64,000 nucleotides of DNA from Desulforhopalus sp. (GTDB taxonomy: Bacteria; Desulfobacterota; Desulfobulbia; Desulfobulbales; Desulfocapsaceae), in the NCBI GenBank assembly GCA_030247675.1, contig JAOTRX010000002.1, positions 1,302,001-1,366,000 on the forward strand, read 5' to 3'. Positions within the stretch are counted from its first letter, which is position 1. Each line of letters starts with the position of its first letter. The position numbers were made by a program, and so were the translations under genes. Positions 46,860-55,729 of this stretch are shown in pieces. Below the pieces are notes generated by a model, which was given only the letters and a program-made list of their open reading frames with translations, was not told the origin of the DNA and did not search any database.

Positions 46860-46945
46860 AGCTGAGTTGAGCAGCTTGCCTGCTCATACGAAACGTATGC
46901 CCTTGTGGTATATAAATCAGTTGACCAGCCTGCCTGGTCAACTTA
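46860..46945 (+). repeat. 52-bp repeat copy 4 with adjacent inverted partial copy
   Basis: A full copy (46860-46911) is followed after a few bases by a second, strongly palindromic unit, GTTGACCAG-CCTGC-CTGGTCAAC (46920-46942), whose tail CAACTTAGCT matches the other end of the family. The two units are therefore arranged head to head, as often seen for REP-type elements. Confidence 0.8.
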
Positions 46946-47016
46946 GCTTTCCCATCCAGCGTGGCGGACCGGTAAGCAGGCAGAGTAACGTTCCCCTGCA
47001 GTCTTTGCACTTCTTT

Positions 47017-48549
47017 TCAGAATTGTCCTTCGTCCTTCGACACTAATTGCATAAACGGCGCGTGGTTGGAGGTGAAAAATGGCGGATCGCGGCGGAGAAT
47101 TTCGGCAATCGTCGGCGACCTCTTGAACACCGCGTCGAGATAGCGCCGCACCTCCGCCCTGTTCCAGCCCAAGGGGTGTGTGAAACTGCGGTAGATGGAC
47201 AGATCGCCGCTGTAAAAATCGGTGATCGCAAGCCTTGTCGTGGCCTCGCTGCCTATCGGCAGGTTGAAGATCGCCAGATTGAGGTAGCCTATCGCCTGGT
47301 GATGCTCCTCAATGAATTGCCGGGTCCGTTCCGCTGCCGGGAGGGTCTCCGTCGGGGTGCCAAAGAGCAGATAGACATAGCTGGCGATGCCTGCTGCCCG
47401 AAGGTTTTCCAGGACAATTGCCGCCCGGTTGAGATCTATGCCTTTGTTCATGCTGTCAAGGACATCCTGGTCGCCCGACTCAAGGCCCAGTTTCAGCATG
47501 ACGCAGCCCGCCGCTCGCAGACGGTGGCAAAAATCGCGGTCGGCAAGGACGTCCTCGATGCGGACAAAACCGTACCACGGCGCCCCCGGCGGATGCTCAG
47601 TGAGGGCGCGGAGGGTGCCCGGGCTGATGGCGTTGTCGAGGAGGTGGATGAGCACCGGCGAGGTCTCCCGGACAAGACCCTGCAGATCGGCCACTACCGA
47701 CTCCGCCGGCACCTGATGATAGCGATTGTTTTCGCTGGTTTCCGGGCAGAAATTGCATTTTTTCCAGAAGCAGCCGGAAGAGGTGGTGTAGGGCAGGATG
47801 AAGCCGGGGGCAAGATAGGGATAGCGGTGCAGCTGCCGGTAGTCCGGCCGGACGTGCTCCGCTTTCTGCGCAAGGCCGAGCAGCTGCAGCAGTGGCGCTT
47901 CTCCAGGGCCTGCAAAAAACGAATCAACCAGATCGGCGAAGGGGTTGCACCAGTCGGGATTGCTGAGCCAGGTGGTGACCAGGCCGCCACCGACGACGAT
48001 CCGGCGGTGCGGGTGTCTTGCCCGAAGATAGCCGATCATCGCGAAGGTGCACAGGGCCTGGCTGAGATAGCTGAGGGAAAAACCGATGTGGCTAGGGTTT
48101 TCCTGGTCGCACAGCTCGTCGATTCTTGTGCTGAAATAGGGGAAGAAGATGTTTTTCCGGTATTCCGCCGCCGCCAGGCGAAGGTCGGCGCTACTAAGCG
48201 GCGACCTGCCGTTGTCCTGATAATTGCCAAGAGACAGCTGGAGGTTTTGAGAGTTGCCGGCAATCGCCATGACCCGGTTGATATCGGCAATCGCCCGCCG
48301 GTACCGGTCAACGTTGCTGTAGCCTTGCAGGCTCCGCAGGGTGGCAAGGTTGCTATCCAGGTGATTGAAGGCGCGCGCCGACCAGGTGTCGGCGGCCGGC
48401 TGGGCGCTGTGCAGCAGATACTCCAGGCCCTCGATATTCATGTCGCAGAGTGTGCACGGTTCGCCATGCGCAGTCAGGGCGGCGGACAGGTAAGCGAGGG
48501 CGGCCGGTGGTTCGCAGCCCTTGGTGAGCGGTGGATGGATGATCAGCAT
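47017..48549 (-). CDS. B12-binding-type radical SAM protein
   Basis: 510 residues. N-terminal cobalamin-binding-like region (LLIIHPP-type opening MLIIHPPLTKG, then SHIGFSLSYLSQALCTFAMIGYL and IVVGGGLVTTW) followed by a radical SAM barrel. The cluster motif is SGCFWKKCNFCPE, C-x4-C-x2-C rather than the classical C-x3-C-x2-C; related spacing occurs in some B12 and RiPP-type radical SAM enzymes. The SAM and barrel strands MLKLGLESGDQDVLDSMNKG and VYLLFGTPTET are clear. Reaction unknown; no obvious precursor peptide nearby. Start chosen at 48549. Confidence 0.82.
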   Translation of the reverse strand: MLIIHPPLTKGCEPPAALAYLSAALTAHGEPCTLCDMNIEGLEYLLHSAQPAADTWSARAFNHLDSNLATLRSLQGYSNVDRYRRAIADINRVMAIAGNSQNLQLSLGNYQDNGRSPLSSADLRLAAAEYRKNIFFPYFSTRIDELCDQENPSHIGFSLSYLSQALCTFAMIGYLRARHPHRRIVVGGGLVTTWLSNPDWCNPFADLVDSFFAGPGEAPLLQLLGLAQKAEHVRPDYRQLHRYPYLAPGFILPYTTSSGCFWKKCNFCPETSENNRYHQVPAESVVADLQGLVRETSPVLIHLLDNAISPGTLRALTEHPPGAPWYGFVRIEDVLADRDFCHRLRAAGCVMLKLGLESGDQDVLDSMNKGIDLNRAAIVLENLRAAGIASYVYLLFGTPTETLPAAERTRQFIEEHHQAIGYLNLAIFNLPIGSEATTRLAITDFYSGDLSIYRSFTHPLGWNRAEVRRYLDAVFKRSPTIAEILRRDPPFFTSNHAPFMQLVSKDEGQF

Positions 48550-48681
48550 GCGGTTAATTTGTCCCGGGATATGGTTTTTACTTCTGGCATCTTCATGAAG
48601 GTGTACTATATTTAGCAGGGTAACTGAATGTCGTCCTCGTCGAGGGAAGATCAATATACAAATAAGGAAATGGAAAAGACT

Positions 48682-49599
48682 ATGAACACGTTATGGAAAA
48701 GATTTGCACCGGTTTTTTTGATGCTTATCGCCTTCTCTCTTGTTGAAGGGGGGCTGTTGACCGATTACGCCGACGCCCGTTCCAAGGCGGGGGGGAAATC
48801 CTTCAGCTCAAGCCCGAGCAAGGCCCCGGCAAGCGCCCCCTCGGCGGCTCCGGCCCCAAAGACCGGCAGCTCCTTTAGCCGTGGCCTGATGGGCGGTCTT
48901 CTCGGCGGCGCCATCGGCGGCATGCTGTTCGGCTCGATGTTCGGGGCCGGCGGCTCCGGCATGGGGATTCTGCCCATTCTGATTCTTGGCGGCATTGCCT
49001 ATTTCCTGTACCGCAAGTTTGCCGCTAACCGACAGGGAGGAGCTGTTTCGGCACCCACTGATTATGCCCGGCAGGCGACGAATTTTTTTGGCGGTGGGGC
49101 AGGTTCGGCCGTCCAGCCGCCACCGCCACCACCGCCGGTGATCGGCGGCAATCTCCTGGAAGATGGGCTGGAGCAGATTCGTCAAACCGATAAGGGTTTT
49201 GATCCCGCCTATTTCACCGAAGTTGCCTCCGATGTCTTCTTCCAGGTGCAGGCCGGGTGGATGCGCCGTGATCTCGATTCCTACCGCCATCTTCTGGGCG
49301 ATCAATTGGCACAGGAATACGAGGTGCAGTTTGCCGAGATGCGCAGCAAGGGCCATATCAATAAGCTGGAGTCCATCGCCGTTCGCGGGGTAGAGATTGT
49401 TCAGGCCGGCAGCGACGGCCGCGAAGACTTCGTCACCGTCCAGTTCACCGCCAATCTTCTCGACTATACGGTCGATGACAAGAATGGCGAGCTTATCTCT
49501 GGCAGCATGACCAATCCGGTAAAATTCCAAGAGGAATGGACCTGGGCGAGACCGACCGGTACCCAGAACTGGAAGCTCGAAGGCATTAAAGTAAGCTAA
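48682..49599 (+). CDS. Tim44-like domain protein
   Basis: 305 residues. N-terminal signal-like helix (FAPVFLMLIAFSLVEGG), Ser/Pro/Ala-rich linker, a glycine-rich hydrophobic segment (GLMGGLLGGAIGGMLFGSMFG) and a membrane helix (ILPILILGGIAYFLYRKF), then a Pro8-rich linker and a Tim44/TIM-like domain (FDPAYFTEVASDVFFQVQAGWMRRDLDSYRHLL ... EEWTWARPTGTQNWKLEGI). Bacterial members are membrane-anchored and of unclear function. An alternative start is the ATG at 48670. Confidence 0.85.
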   Translation: MNTLWKRFAPVFLMLIAFSLVEGGLLTDYADARSKAGGKSFSSSPSKAPASAPSAAPAPKTGSSFSRGLMGGLLGGAIGGMLFGSMFGAGGSGMGILPILILGGIAYFLYRKFAANRQGGAVSAPTDYARQATNFFGGGAGSAVQPPPPPPPVIGGNLLEDGLEQIRQTDKGFDPAYFTEVASDVFFQVQAGWMRRDLDSYRHLLGDQLAQEYEVQFAEMRSKGHINKLESIAVRGVEIVQAGSDGREDFVTVQFTANLLDYTVDDKNGELISGSMTNPVKFQEEWTWARPTGTQNWKLEGIKVS

Positions 49600-49611
49600 T
49601 TATTTACCTGT

Positions 49612-49659
49612 TACCGCCGGCGTAAGGGTATGCCTTCCTTATGCCGGCGGTATTTTTTT
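49612..49659 (+). terminator. Strong intrinsic terminator after the Tim44-like gene
   Basis: A 16-bp stem with one G-U pair (TACCGCCGGCGTAAGG against CCTTATGCCGGCGGTA) is followed by seven T residues. Ends the Tim44-like transcript 41 bp before pdxH. Confidence 0.92.
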
Positions 49660-49699
49660 ATAAGGAGCCTTTGTAACAAAAGGCTCTGAGGAGTGCATC

Positions 49700-50341
49700 G
49701 TGGATTTAAGTCAATTTCGCCGGGAGTATTTGAAGGCCGGGCTGTCACGGAAAGAGCTCAATGCCGATCCGGTACTGCAGTTTTCAACCTGGTTCGAACA
49801 GGCCAGGGAAACGGAGATAGCCGACCCGACGGCGATGGTTCTGGCAACTGTCGGCAGTGGCGGCAGGCCGAGCCAGCGCACCGTCCTCCTCAAGTACTTT
49901 GATGAAAAGGGTTTCGTCTTCTTTACCAACTTCGAGAGCCGCAAGGCCGTGGAAATAGCCGGGAATGCCCAGGTCAGCCTCCTCTTCGTCTGGCTTGAGC
50001 TGGAGCGGCAGGTGATGATCAACGGGACGGCAAGAAAGATCTCCGTGGCCGAATCGGCCAAGTATTTCATGAGCCGGCCGAAGGAAAGCCAGATGGCCGC
50101 ATGGGTGTCGAGCCAGAGTCATCCTCTGACCTCCAAGCAGATTCTCATGCAAAAATTTCAGGAGATGAAGGCGAAGATCGGCGAGGGCAAGGTGCCGCTG
50201 CCGTCGTTTTGGGGTGGCTATCGGGTCGAACCGGTGGAAATCGAGTTTTGGCAGGGGGGCAAGAATCGCCTGCACGACCGTTTTCTCTATACCAAGGCCG
50301 AAGCCCCCGGCGCGTGGAATATCAGTCGTCTCGCTCCCTGA
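49700..50341 (+). CDS. pdxH: Pyridoxamine 5'-phosphate oxidase
   Basis: FMN enzyme that oxidises pyridoxine/pyridoxamine phosphate to pyridoxal phosphate using oxygen. 213 residues with the family pattern: MVLATVGSGGRPSQRTVLLKYFDEKGFVFFTNFESRKA, ARKISVAESAKYFMSRPKESQ, and the C-terminal signature VEIEFWQGGKNRLHDRF. It starts with GTG at 49700, GAGGAG lying 6 nt upstream. Oxygen-dependent PdxH in an apparent anaerobe suggests some oxygen exposure. The PLP-using MocR regulator and aminotransferase lie about 4-7 kb downstream. Confidence 0.95.
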   Translation: MDLSQFRREYLKAGLSRKELNADPVLQFSTWFEQARETEIADPTAMVLATVGSGGRPSQRTVLLKYFDEKGFVFFTNFESRKAVEIAGNAQVSLLFVWLELERQVMINGTARKISVAESAKYFMSRPKESQMAAWVSSQSHPLTSKQILMQKFQEMKAKIGEGKVPLPSFWGGYRVEPVEIEFWQGGKNRLHDRFLYTKAEAPGAWNISRLAP

Positions 50342-50356
50342 CCTTGGCGTCCCCGG

Positions 50357-51532
50357 TCACCCTTTGACCACCGCCAGCGGCCGCAGGGTGGTGACCACCT
50401 CAACCAGATCGCGTTGGTTACCAATAACCTGGGTGATATCCTTATAGGCCCCGGCTGCTTCCTCCAGATCCCTTTTATGACGGAGGGAGTGGAGGATGCC
50501 CAGGCGTTCGAGGTTTTTCACCTCGGTGTGCAGGTCAAGCTCCCGCTGGGCCTGCTTTCTGCCGAGTTTTCTCCCAGCGCCGTGTGAGCAGGAAGAAAAA
50601 CTCTCCGGGTTGCCGAGGCCGCGCACCAGATAGCTGGTGCTGCCCTGCGAGCCGGGGATGATGCCAAGCTCGCCAATTCCTGCTCTGGTCGCCCCCTTGC
50701 GGTGGACGAAGACCTCGCGGCCGAAATGAGTCTCCCGGGCAGCGTAGTTGTGGGCCACGTCGATTGCCGTCGCAAAGGTCACCGCCGGTTCCATCTCCCC
50801 TAAGATCTCCCGCAGCCGGTCCATCATCGCCCGCCGGTTGGCCGCGGCGAAGGCCACACAGTACCCCATCTCCGCCAGATACCTCTGGCCCTGTTCCGAA
50901 TCAAGCGGCAGGCAATCGAGCTGCCATTTGCCGGGGATGAGCCCTCCGTGCTTCTGGTTATGTGCCGCGGCCAGCTGGTTGTAGTGCTTGGCCACCTGGT
51001 AGCCGATATTGCGGCTGCCGGAGTGGATCATCACCCACAGCCGGCCATCATCGCCTGCCTGCAGTTCGATGAAGTGGTTGCCGCCGCCCAGGGTGCCGAG
51101 CTGCAGCACGCCGCTGTCGTATTCCCGGGCGACCACCGGCAGGTCCCCAGTGGTCCTGCCCCTGCAGAAATCCGGCATCTTGCCGCCGGGCTGCGGCCTT
51201 TTGTGATGGGCAAAGCCCAGCGGAATGGATTGCCGTATCGCCTGCAGAACCTTCTTCAACCTGGATGTTTCCAGGGCGGGCAGGGAGGTCTGCAGGGCAC
51301 AGACGCCGCAGCCGATATCGACGCCAACGGCGTTGGGGATAATAACACTTTCGGTGGCGGCAACCCCGCCGATGGGCATGCCATAGCCGACATGGGCGTC
51401 GGCCATGATTGCCACGTGATGGAAGGTAAAGGGCAGGTTGGCGAGGTTTTTCGCCTGCTCCAGGGTGTCGGGGTCAAGCGCCGGCAGCCACAGCTTGATC
51501 GGCTTTTTCTCGGTGGTAATTGTCGTGATCAT
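50357..51532 (-). CDS. rtcB: RNA ligase RtcB
   Basis: GTP- and Mn-dependent ligase that joins 2',3'-cyclic phosphate or 3'-phosphate ends to 5'-OH RNA. 391 residues with the active-site set ADAHVGYGMPIGGVAA, VGVDIGCGVCA (metal-binding Cys), LGTLGGGNHFIEL, IHSGSRNIG, VAHNYA, HRKGATRA and SSCSHGAGRKLGR (guanylylated His). Somewhat short for RtcB and without archease or RtcA nearby. It starts four bases after the stop of the chimeric membrane protein, indicating one transcript and probable translational coupling. Confidence 0.93.
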   Translation of the reverse strand: MITTITTEKKPIKLWLPALDPDTLEQAKNLANLPFTFHHVAIMADAHVGYGMPIGGVAATESVIIPNAVGVDIGCGVCALQTSLPALETSRLKKVLQAIRQSIPLGFAHHKRPQPGGKMPDFCRGRTTGDLPVVAREYDSGVLQLGTLGGGNHFIELQAGDDGRLWVMIHSGSRNIGYQVAKHYNQLAAAHNQKHGGLIPGKWQLDCLPLDSEQGQRYLAEMGYCVAFAAANRRAMMDRLREILGEMEPAVTFATAIDVAHNYAARETHFGREVFVHRKGATRAGIGELGIIPGSQGSTSYLVRGLGNPESFSSCSHGAGRKLGRKQAQRELDLHTEVKNLERLGILHSLRHKRDLEEAAGAYKDITQVIGNQRDLVEVVTTLRPLAVVKG

Positions 51533-51536
51533 ATGG

Positions 51537-54182
51537 TCACAGTAGGGCGAGATAGGCGATGGCGGAAAGACAGAGCAGCATCGTTGCGGGCAGTATCATC
51601 CTGGGCGAGTAGCGACGGCCGTTCATCAGCCGTTTAACGATGCGGTTGGTGGCATAAAGTGCCGCCGCCAGCCCACCGAAAATGGTGATGAATTGCAGGA
51701 CAAAGGTGGTGTCATGGCTCATGGCCCGTTGGGCGTTGTAGGTCACCTCCATACCGGCCATTTCCATGATATTGGCCGGCAGCAGCCACAGACCGCTCAC
51801 CAGGATCTCCAGATGGACCGACATGAATGCACCGAGTACCAGGGGAATCATGCCGTACCCGAGGGTCGCCGACGTTTCCTTGATGGTTGTGCCGGTAAGC
51901 CGGGCGGTGAGCAGGGAATACAGGGCATAGCCGGTCAGACAGGCGAGGATACAGATACAAAAGAGTATCGCCGTCGCCAGCGGCTGGCTGTCGGGCAGGC
52001 CGATGGCGTGGACCAGTGCCGTCCAGCCCGGGATTGCGGTGGGGTCCTTCTGGTTGATGGCAAACGGAAAAAATATCGCTGCGAGGCTGACCACCAAAAA
52101 GCTGTCTTCCAGGCGCGGCGACTGGAGGCTCCACAGTTCCTGGGGCGCCAGGCGCAGATTGAGGTGCACCGAGTTGAGTTTGCAGTTCTTGACGCATTGG
52201 CCGCAGAGGATGCAGTCGCGGTTGTTGTCCACCAGAAAGGGATGACGAAACATCGGACAACCGGCCTCCTTGCCGTCGCCGTTGAAGCAGACATGGTCGA
52301 GGCAGCGGTTCATGCACATATGGGTATTGGCGCGCAGTTCGAGAAGCGCCGGCATGGAAAAAATGGCGTTGATCGCCCCCAGCGGGCAAAGATATCGACA
52401 CCACACCCGGCGCTTGAAAAACATGCTGAAAAACAATGCGCAGCAGGTGATGGAGAAGACGATCCAAGCGGTGATCCGCGGCGACTGATAGGCATTCCAG
52501 GCGGTCTCGATCCAAAACAGGAGGATGCAGAAAAACGACATGAGCCAGCCGGAATAGCGCCTGATGAATTGTGGCGTCGGCCGCTCAGGTTTGAGGACCA
52601 ATTGGGCGAGCCAGCCGGGCACCGACAGGCCGCAGATGCTGCACCAGGTCCGGGCGAGAAAAAAGAACGAGAACAGCAGCAGCGGCCAGCCGACCACCCA
52701 GCTGAGGGTGTTGCCGATATTATGTTCGGCGGTCGTCGGCCCGAAGAACAGGGCGATCATGACCAGGATAAAAAAGGCGCCGACCAGGATCCTCGGCAGT
52801 ACCGGGAAGATCCGGCTGGCAACAAAGGCCCGGACTCCCTGCAGGCGCAGCAGGTTGAACTCCCACTTGCCTTCCGATTTCGGCACCCCGAGGATGATCT
52901 GGTTGCTGAGCGGCTCGTTGTTTTTGCCAACGAGCACAGCCCGTTGCAGGACGCTGGCCATCTCGGTCAGATTGCCCGGCCAGTCATAATTCATGAACCG
53001 GCCGAGGGTCTGGTCGTCGACATCGGAAATGGTCTTGCCGTATTGCAGGCTGTAGCGCTTCAGGTAATATTGCAGGAGGCGGGGAATATCCCGCCGGTGT
53101 TCCCTGAGAGGTGCCGCCCGGAAATGTTGCTTGGCAAAGTGGATAAAGAGCTCAGGCAGCAGCCGGTTATGGCCATCCTTCAGCTGCGCTTCGTCGCTGC
53201 AGATTAGGATGACTCTGGCCCGCACCGAGGGATCGCCGCCTTCGGCCATCCTAGCGGCGGCGGCCCGTTTCAACTTCCTGGCAAGCTGGCGCTGGCAGTC
53301 CGGCTCCATATATTCGGCCTTATAAAGGACGACCGTGCCGCCCTGCATCCGGTCAAGGACACCGGTCTCGGCAATCTGCGAAAATGCTGTCGAAGTGTCC
53401 CGTTCGTAGCCGAACAGCTCGACCTCCAGCTGTACCGGATCGATATTGCGAACGTCGATTTCGACATAGGGGCCGTTTTTATTGGCGCTGGCCCGGTGGA
53501 TCTCCGAGGCGATCATCCGCCGCCCGGTACCGGACTCGCCGGACAGGAGCACCGGTTCCAGGTTGTCGCTGAAGCGCCGGACGGCCTTGTTGATCTGCCG
53601 GGCGATGGTTGATTCGGCAAAGCGGATTTCCCGGTCGGACTCGGGACGCTTGCCGGTCTCCGCCAGGGACTGCACTTCCGAGATGAATCCGGAGTCGAGG
53701 TTTCGGCTGAGGCCGGGGGGGCTGGCGCTCAGTTTGGTCAGGGAATCGGCGTGATCCTGGAAGGAAACCCGCAGCCGCTTGGCAAGGGCGATGCTCAGCA
53801 GCTTGTGGATGACCGGGTTGGCCAGTAGCACCGAGTTGAAGGTTTCGGCATCAAAACTCAGGAGGCTGAGGCGAGTCAGGGCACGGGCGTTAAGGCTGTT
53901 GGGGCTGCCGGTAAGCAGCGAGGTCTCGCCGAAATGGCCGCCCGGCCCGATGTGGCTGATAATATGCCGGCCGCCGCCGACGACGTTCATCGTCAGTTCC
54001 AAGGTGCCATCGGCGATGAGGTGGAAATGCCCATGGTTGTCCCACTGCCGGTAAACGAATTGACCTTGTTCGACGGTTTGCATTGTACCGAGGGCGATAA
54101 TCCGTTCCACCTCGGCAGTTTCGACATCCTTGAAAAGGATGGAATCGTACAGGCCCTGAACGCGTGTTTTCTGGTTGGTCAT
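51537..54182 (-). CDS. Chimeric cNMP-binding / degenerate AAA+ / polyferredoxin membrane protein
   Basis: 881 residues in three modules. Residues 10-150: cyclic-nucleotide-binding fold with FGE (84-86), but the Arg of the usual phosphate cassette is missing (GSPNSLNA). Residues 165-430: sigma-54-activator-type AAA+ domain with Walker A GESGTGRR (215-222, Lys replaced by Arg), a Walker B region GGTVVLYKAEYM (281-292) lacking the DE pair, and no GAFTGA loop, so ATPase and sigma-54 contact are probably lost. Residues 455-881: NosR/NapH-like membrane part with WCRYLCPLGAINA (594-606), CMNRC, and CILCGQCVKNC (657-667), two likely 4Fe-4S clusters and about ten helices. No HTH domain. rtcB follows by four bases. 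Confidence 0.82.
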   Translation of the reverse strand: MTNQKTRVQGLYDSILFKDVETAEVERIIALGTMQTVEQGQFVYRQWDNHGHFHLIADGTLELTMNVVGGGRHIISHIGPGGHFGETSLLTGSPNSLNARALTRLSLLSFDAETFNSVLLANPVIHKLLSIALAKRLRVSFQDHADSLTKLSASPPGLSRNLDSGFISEVQSLAETGKRPESDREIRFAESTIARQINKAVRRFSDNLEPVLLSGESGTGRRMIASEIHRASANKNGPYVEIDVRNIDPVQLEVELFGYERDTSTAFSQIAETGVLDRMQGGTVVLYKAEYMEPDCQRQLARKLKRAAAARMAEGGDPSVRARVILICSDEAQLKDGHNRLLPELFIHFAKQHFRAAPLREHRRDIPRLLQYYLKRYSLQYGKTISDVDDQTLGRFMNYDWPGNLTEMASVLQRAVLVGKNNEPLSNQIILGVPKSEGKWEFNLLRLQGVRAFVASRIFPVLPRILVGAFFILVMIALFFGPTTAEHNIGNTLSWVVGWPLLLFSFFFLARTWCSICGLSVPGWLAQLVLKPERPTPQFIRRYSGWLMSFFCILLFWIETAWNAYQSPRITAWIVFSITCCALFFSMFFKRRVWCRYLCPLGAINAIFSMPALLELRANTHMCMNRCLDHVCFNGDGKEAGCPMFRHPFLVDNNRDCILCGQCVKNCKLNSVHLNLRLAPQELWSLQSPRLEDSFLVVSLAAIFFPFAINQKDPTAIPGWTALVHAIGLPDSQPLATAILFCICILACLTGYALYSLLTARLTGTTIKETSATLGYGMIPLVLGAFMSVHLEILVSGLWLLPANIMEMAGMEVTYNAQRAMSHDTTFVLQFITIFGGLAAALYATNRIVKRLMNGRRYSPRMILPATMLLCLSAIAYLALL

Positions 54183-54351
54183 TGGTTGGAAGTGCCTGGG
54201 CCAAATTCACCGTAAAACTCTACCGCCTGGCGTGTTGCAGAGCATACCGCTGTTAGCAAAGCGAAGGAAACCCCAAGTTGTGCGGTCCCTTCATAGTTTT
54301 TTCCGGAAGTAGAATCCTACCTTGCCCCCGGCGGCCATCGCAAGGCTTTTT

Positions 54352-54457
54352 ATACCCCAAGGGCATAAGTTTCATGCGAGCAGACAAGCTGCTCAACTCA
54401 GCTATATACCGCAAGGGCATAAGTTTCGTACGAGCAGACAAGCTGCTCAACTCAGCT
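54352..54457 (-). repeat. Two tandem 52-bp repeats (copies 5 and 6)
   Basis: 54352-54403 and 54406-54457 are near-identical head-to-tail units two bases apart, differing at two or three positions. They occupy the promoter-side gap between the chimeric membrane protein and the aminotransferase gene. Rest of the 350-bp gap (54183-54351, 54458-54533) shows no gene. Confidence 0.9.
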
Positions 54458-54533
54458 ATATTGGCCGGACGATGGTGAAAAGGGAGGGACTGCTGTCCAA
54501 GACGGTATGCCTTGCCTGCATTCCCGTCAACCG

Positions 54534-55682
54534 TCACCCTATAATCTCAGCCAAGGCCTGGTACAGGCGCTGCTCGTCGTGCTCGGTGATATGGAGATGC
54601 GGGGCAAAGCGCAGGGCACTGCCCCTCTGGCTGATAAAGATATTGCGTTGTTTCAATTCGCCCACCAGATTGCCGCTATAGCCAGGGGGAAGCTGGGCGC
54701 CGAACATATGCGGGCACCGCTCCGATTCCTCCGGCAGGATAAAGCCCAGTTCGACGAGGTGCCCGGCAATGCGGGCGTTGATTGCGGCAAGGGACTGGGC
54801 AATATTGCCGACGCCCCATGTCCCGATCTGCTCCAGGGCGGCAATGGCCCCCGGCAGCAGGGCCGGGTTGCACTTTTCTCCCATATCAAAGCGGCGTGCC
54901 CCCGCCATATAGGTTGATGAATAGTTCACCAGGGCGGTGAAATCCTCGGCATTATCCCGGGCCAGCCAGCACTCTTCCAGGGGCCGGGCATTCCGCCACT
55001 TTTCGTCAACATAGAGGATGCCGAAACTGTAAGGGCCAAGCAGCCATTTGTAGCCCGCTGCCACCAGGAAGTCGGGCCGTACCTCGTCCATCGATAGCGG
55101 CATCGCCCCGAGACTCTGGGTGGCATCGACCACCAAAATTGCCCCTATCTCGCGGCAGGCCCTGCCAATAGCCGAAAGGTCAATGAAGGCGCCGTTGGTC
55201 CAGTGGCAGGGGGATACCGCCACGACCCGTATCCCTTTCACCATCCGGTCGAGGATCGCCTGGGTCCAGCCGCCCTGTTGGGGTGTCGGAACGGTCTGAA
55301 CCGTCGCCCCGGTCTCGGCGGCGGTCCTTTGCCAGGGCAGGACGTTGCTGGGAAATTCCTCGGCGACCACCAGAATCGCCTCACCCGCCCGGAGATGCGG
55401 CTCAATGGCCCGCGCCGCGGTGCTGAGGCCATAGCTTGCCGCCGGCACCATCGCATAGCCTGCGGCATCGCCGCCGAAGAGACTTGCCGACAGGCGGCGG
55501 ATGGTCTCGGCATCTTCGAAAAAGCTGGCGACCGTCCGTTGCCAGGGATGGCCCTTGCCGCGAACGCCAAGAATCAGCCGGTCCCTGGATTCGTTCAGTT
55601 GCGGCGAGTTATAGGCGCTGTTGAAATAGGCGATATCCTCGGGGATATCAAAGAGATGACGTTGTGAGGCGATAAGAGACAT
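54534..55682 (-). CDS. Class V-fold PLP aminotransferase
   Basis: 382 residues. Fold type I, class V pattern: AYFNSAYNSPQL at the N-terminus, VSPCHWTNGAFIDLSAIG, DATQSLGAM with the pyridine-ring Asp, and AAGYKWLLGPYSFGILY containing the PLP-binding Lys. Cysteine desulfurase/kynureninase-like family, but no conserved catalytic Cys was recognised, so substrate is open. Downstream of and 47 bp from the MocR-type regulator on the same strand, which probably controls it. Confidence 0.85.
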   Translation of the reverse strand: MSLIASQRHLFDIPEDIAYFNSAYNSPQLNESRDRLILGVRGKGHPWQRTVASFFEDAETIRRLSASLFGGDAAGYAMVPAASYGLSTAARAIEPHLRAGEAILVVAEEFPSNVLPWQRTAAETGATVQTVPTPQQGGWTQAILDRMVKGIRVVAVSPCHWTNGAFIDLSAIGRACREIGAILVVDATQSLGAMPLSMDEVRPDFLVAAGYKWLLGPYSFGILYVDEKWRNARPLEECWLARDNAEDFTALVNYSSTYMAGARRFDMGEKCNPALLPGAIAALEQIGTWGVGNIAQSLAAINARIAGHLVELGFILPEESERCPHMFGAQLPPGYSGNLVGELKQRNIFISQRGSALRFAPHLHITEHDEQRLYQALAEIIG

Positions 55683-55729
55683 GATATTTCCTTTTAAATG
55701 AGGTTGGTTATACATGTGACAGCATTGTT

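Noticed and set aside
47047..48615. 522-residue open frame on the plus strand
   Set aside because: Antisense to the radical SAM gene, which has clear motifs in order; no family resemblance on this strand.
51693..53207. 504-residue open frame on the plus strand
   Set aside because: Antisense to the chimeric membrane protein; Gln/Arg/Glu-rich shadow without motifs.
54352..54457. Possible CRISPR array
   Set aside because: Only two tandem units with a two-base gap, and the same unit occurs scattered elsewhere; no spacers and no cas genes.
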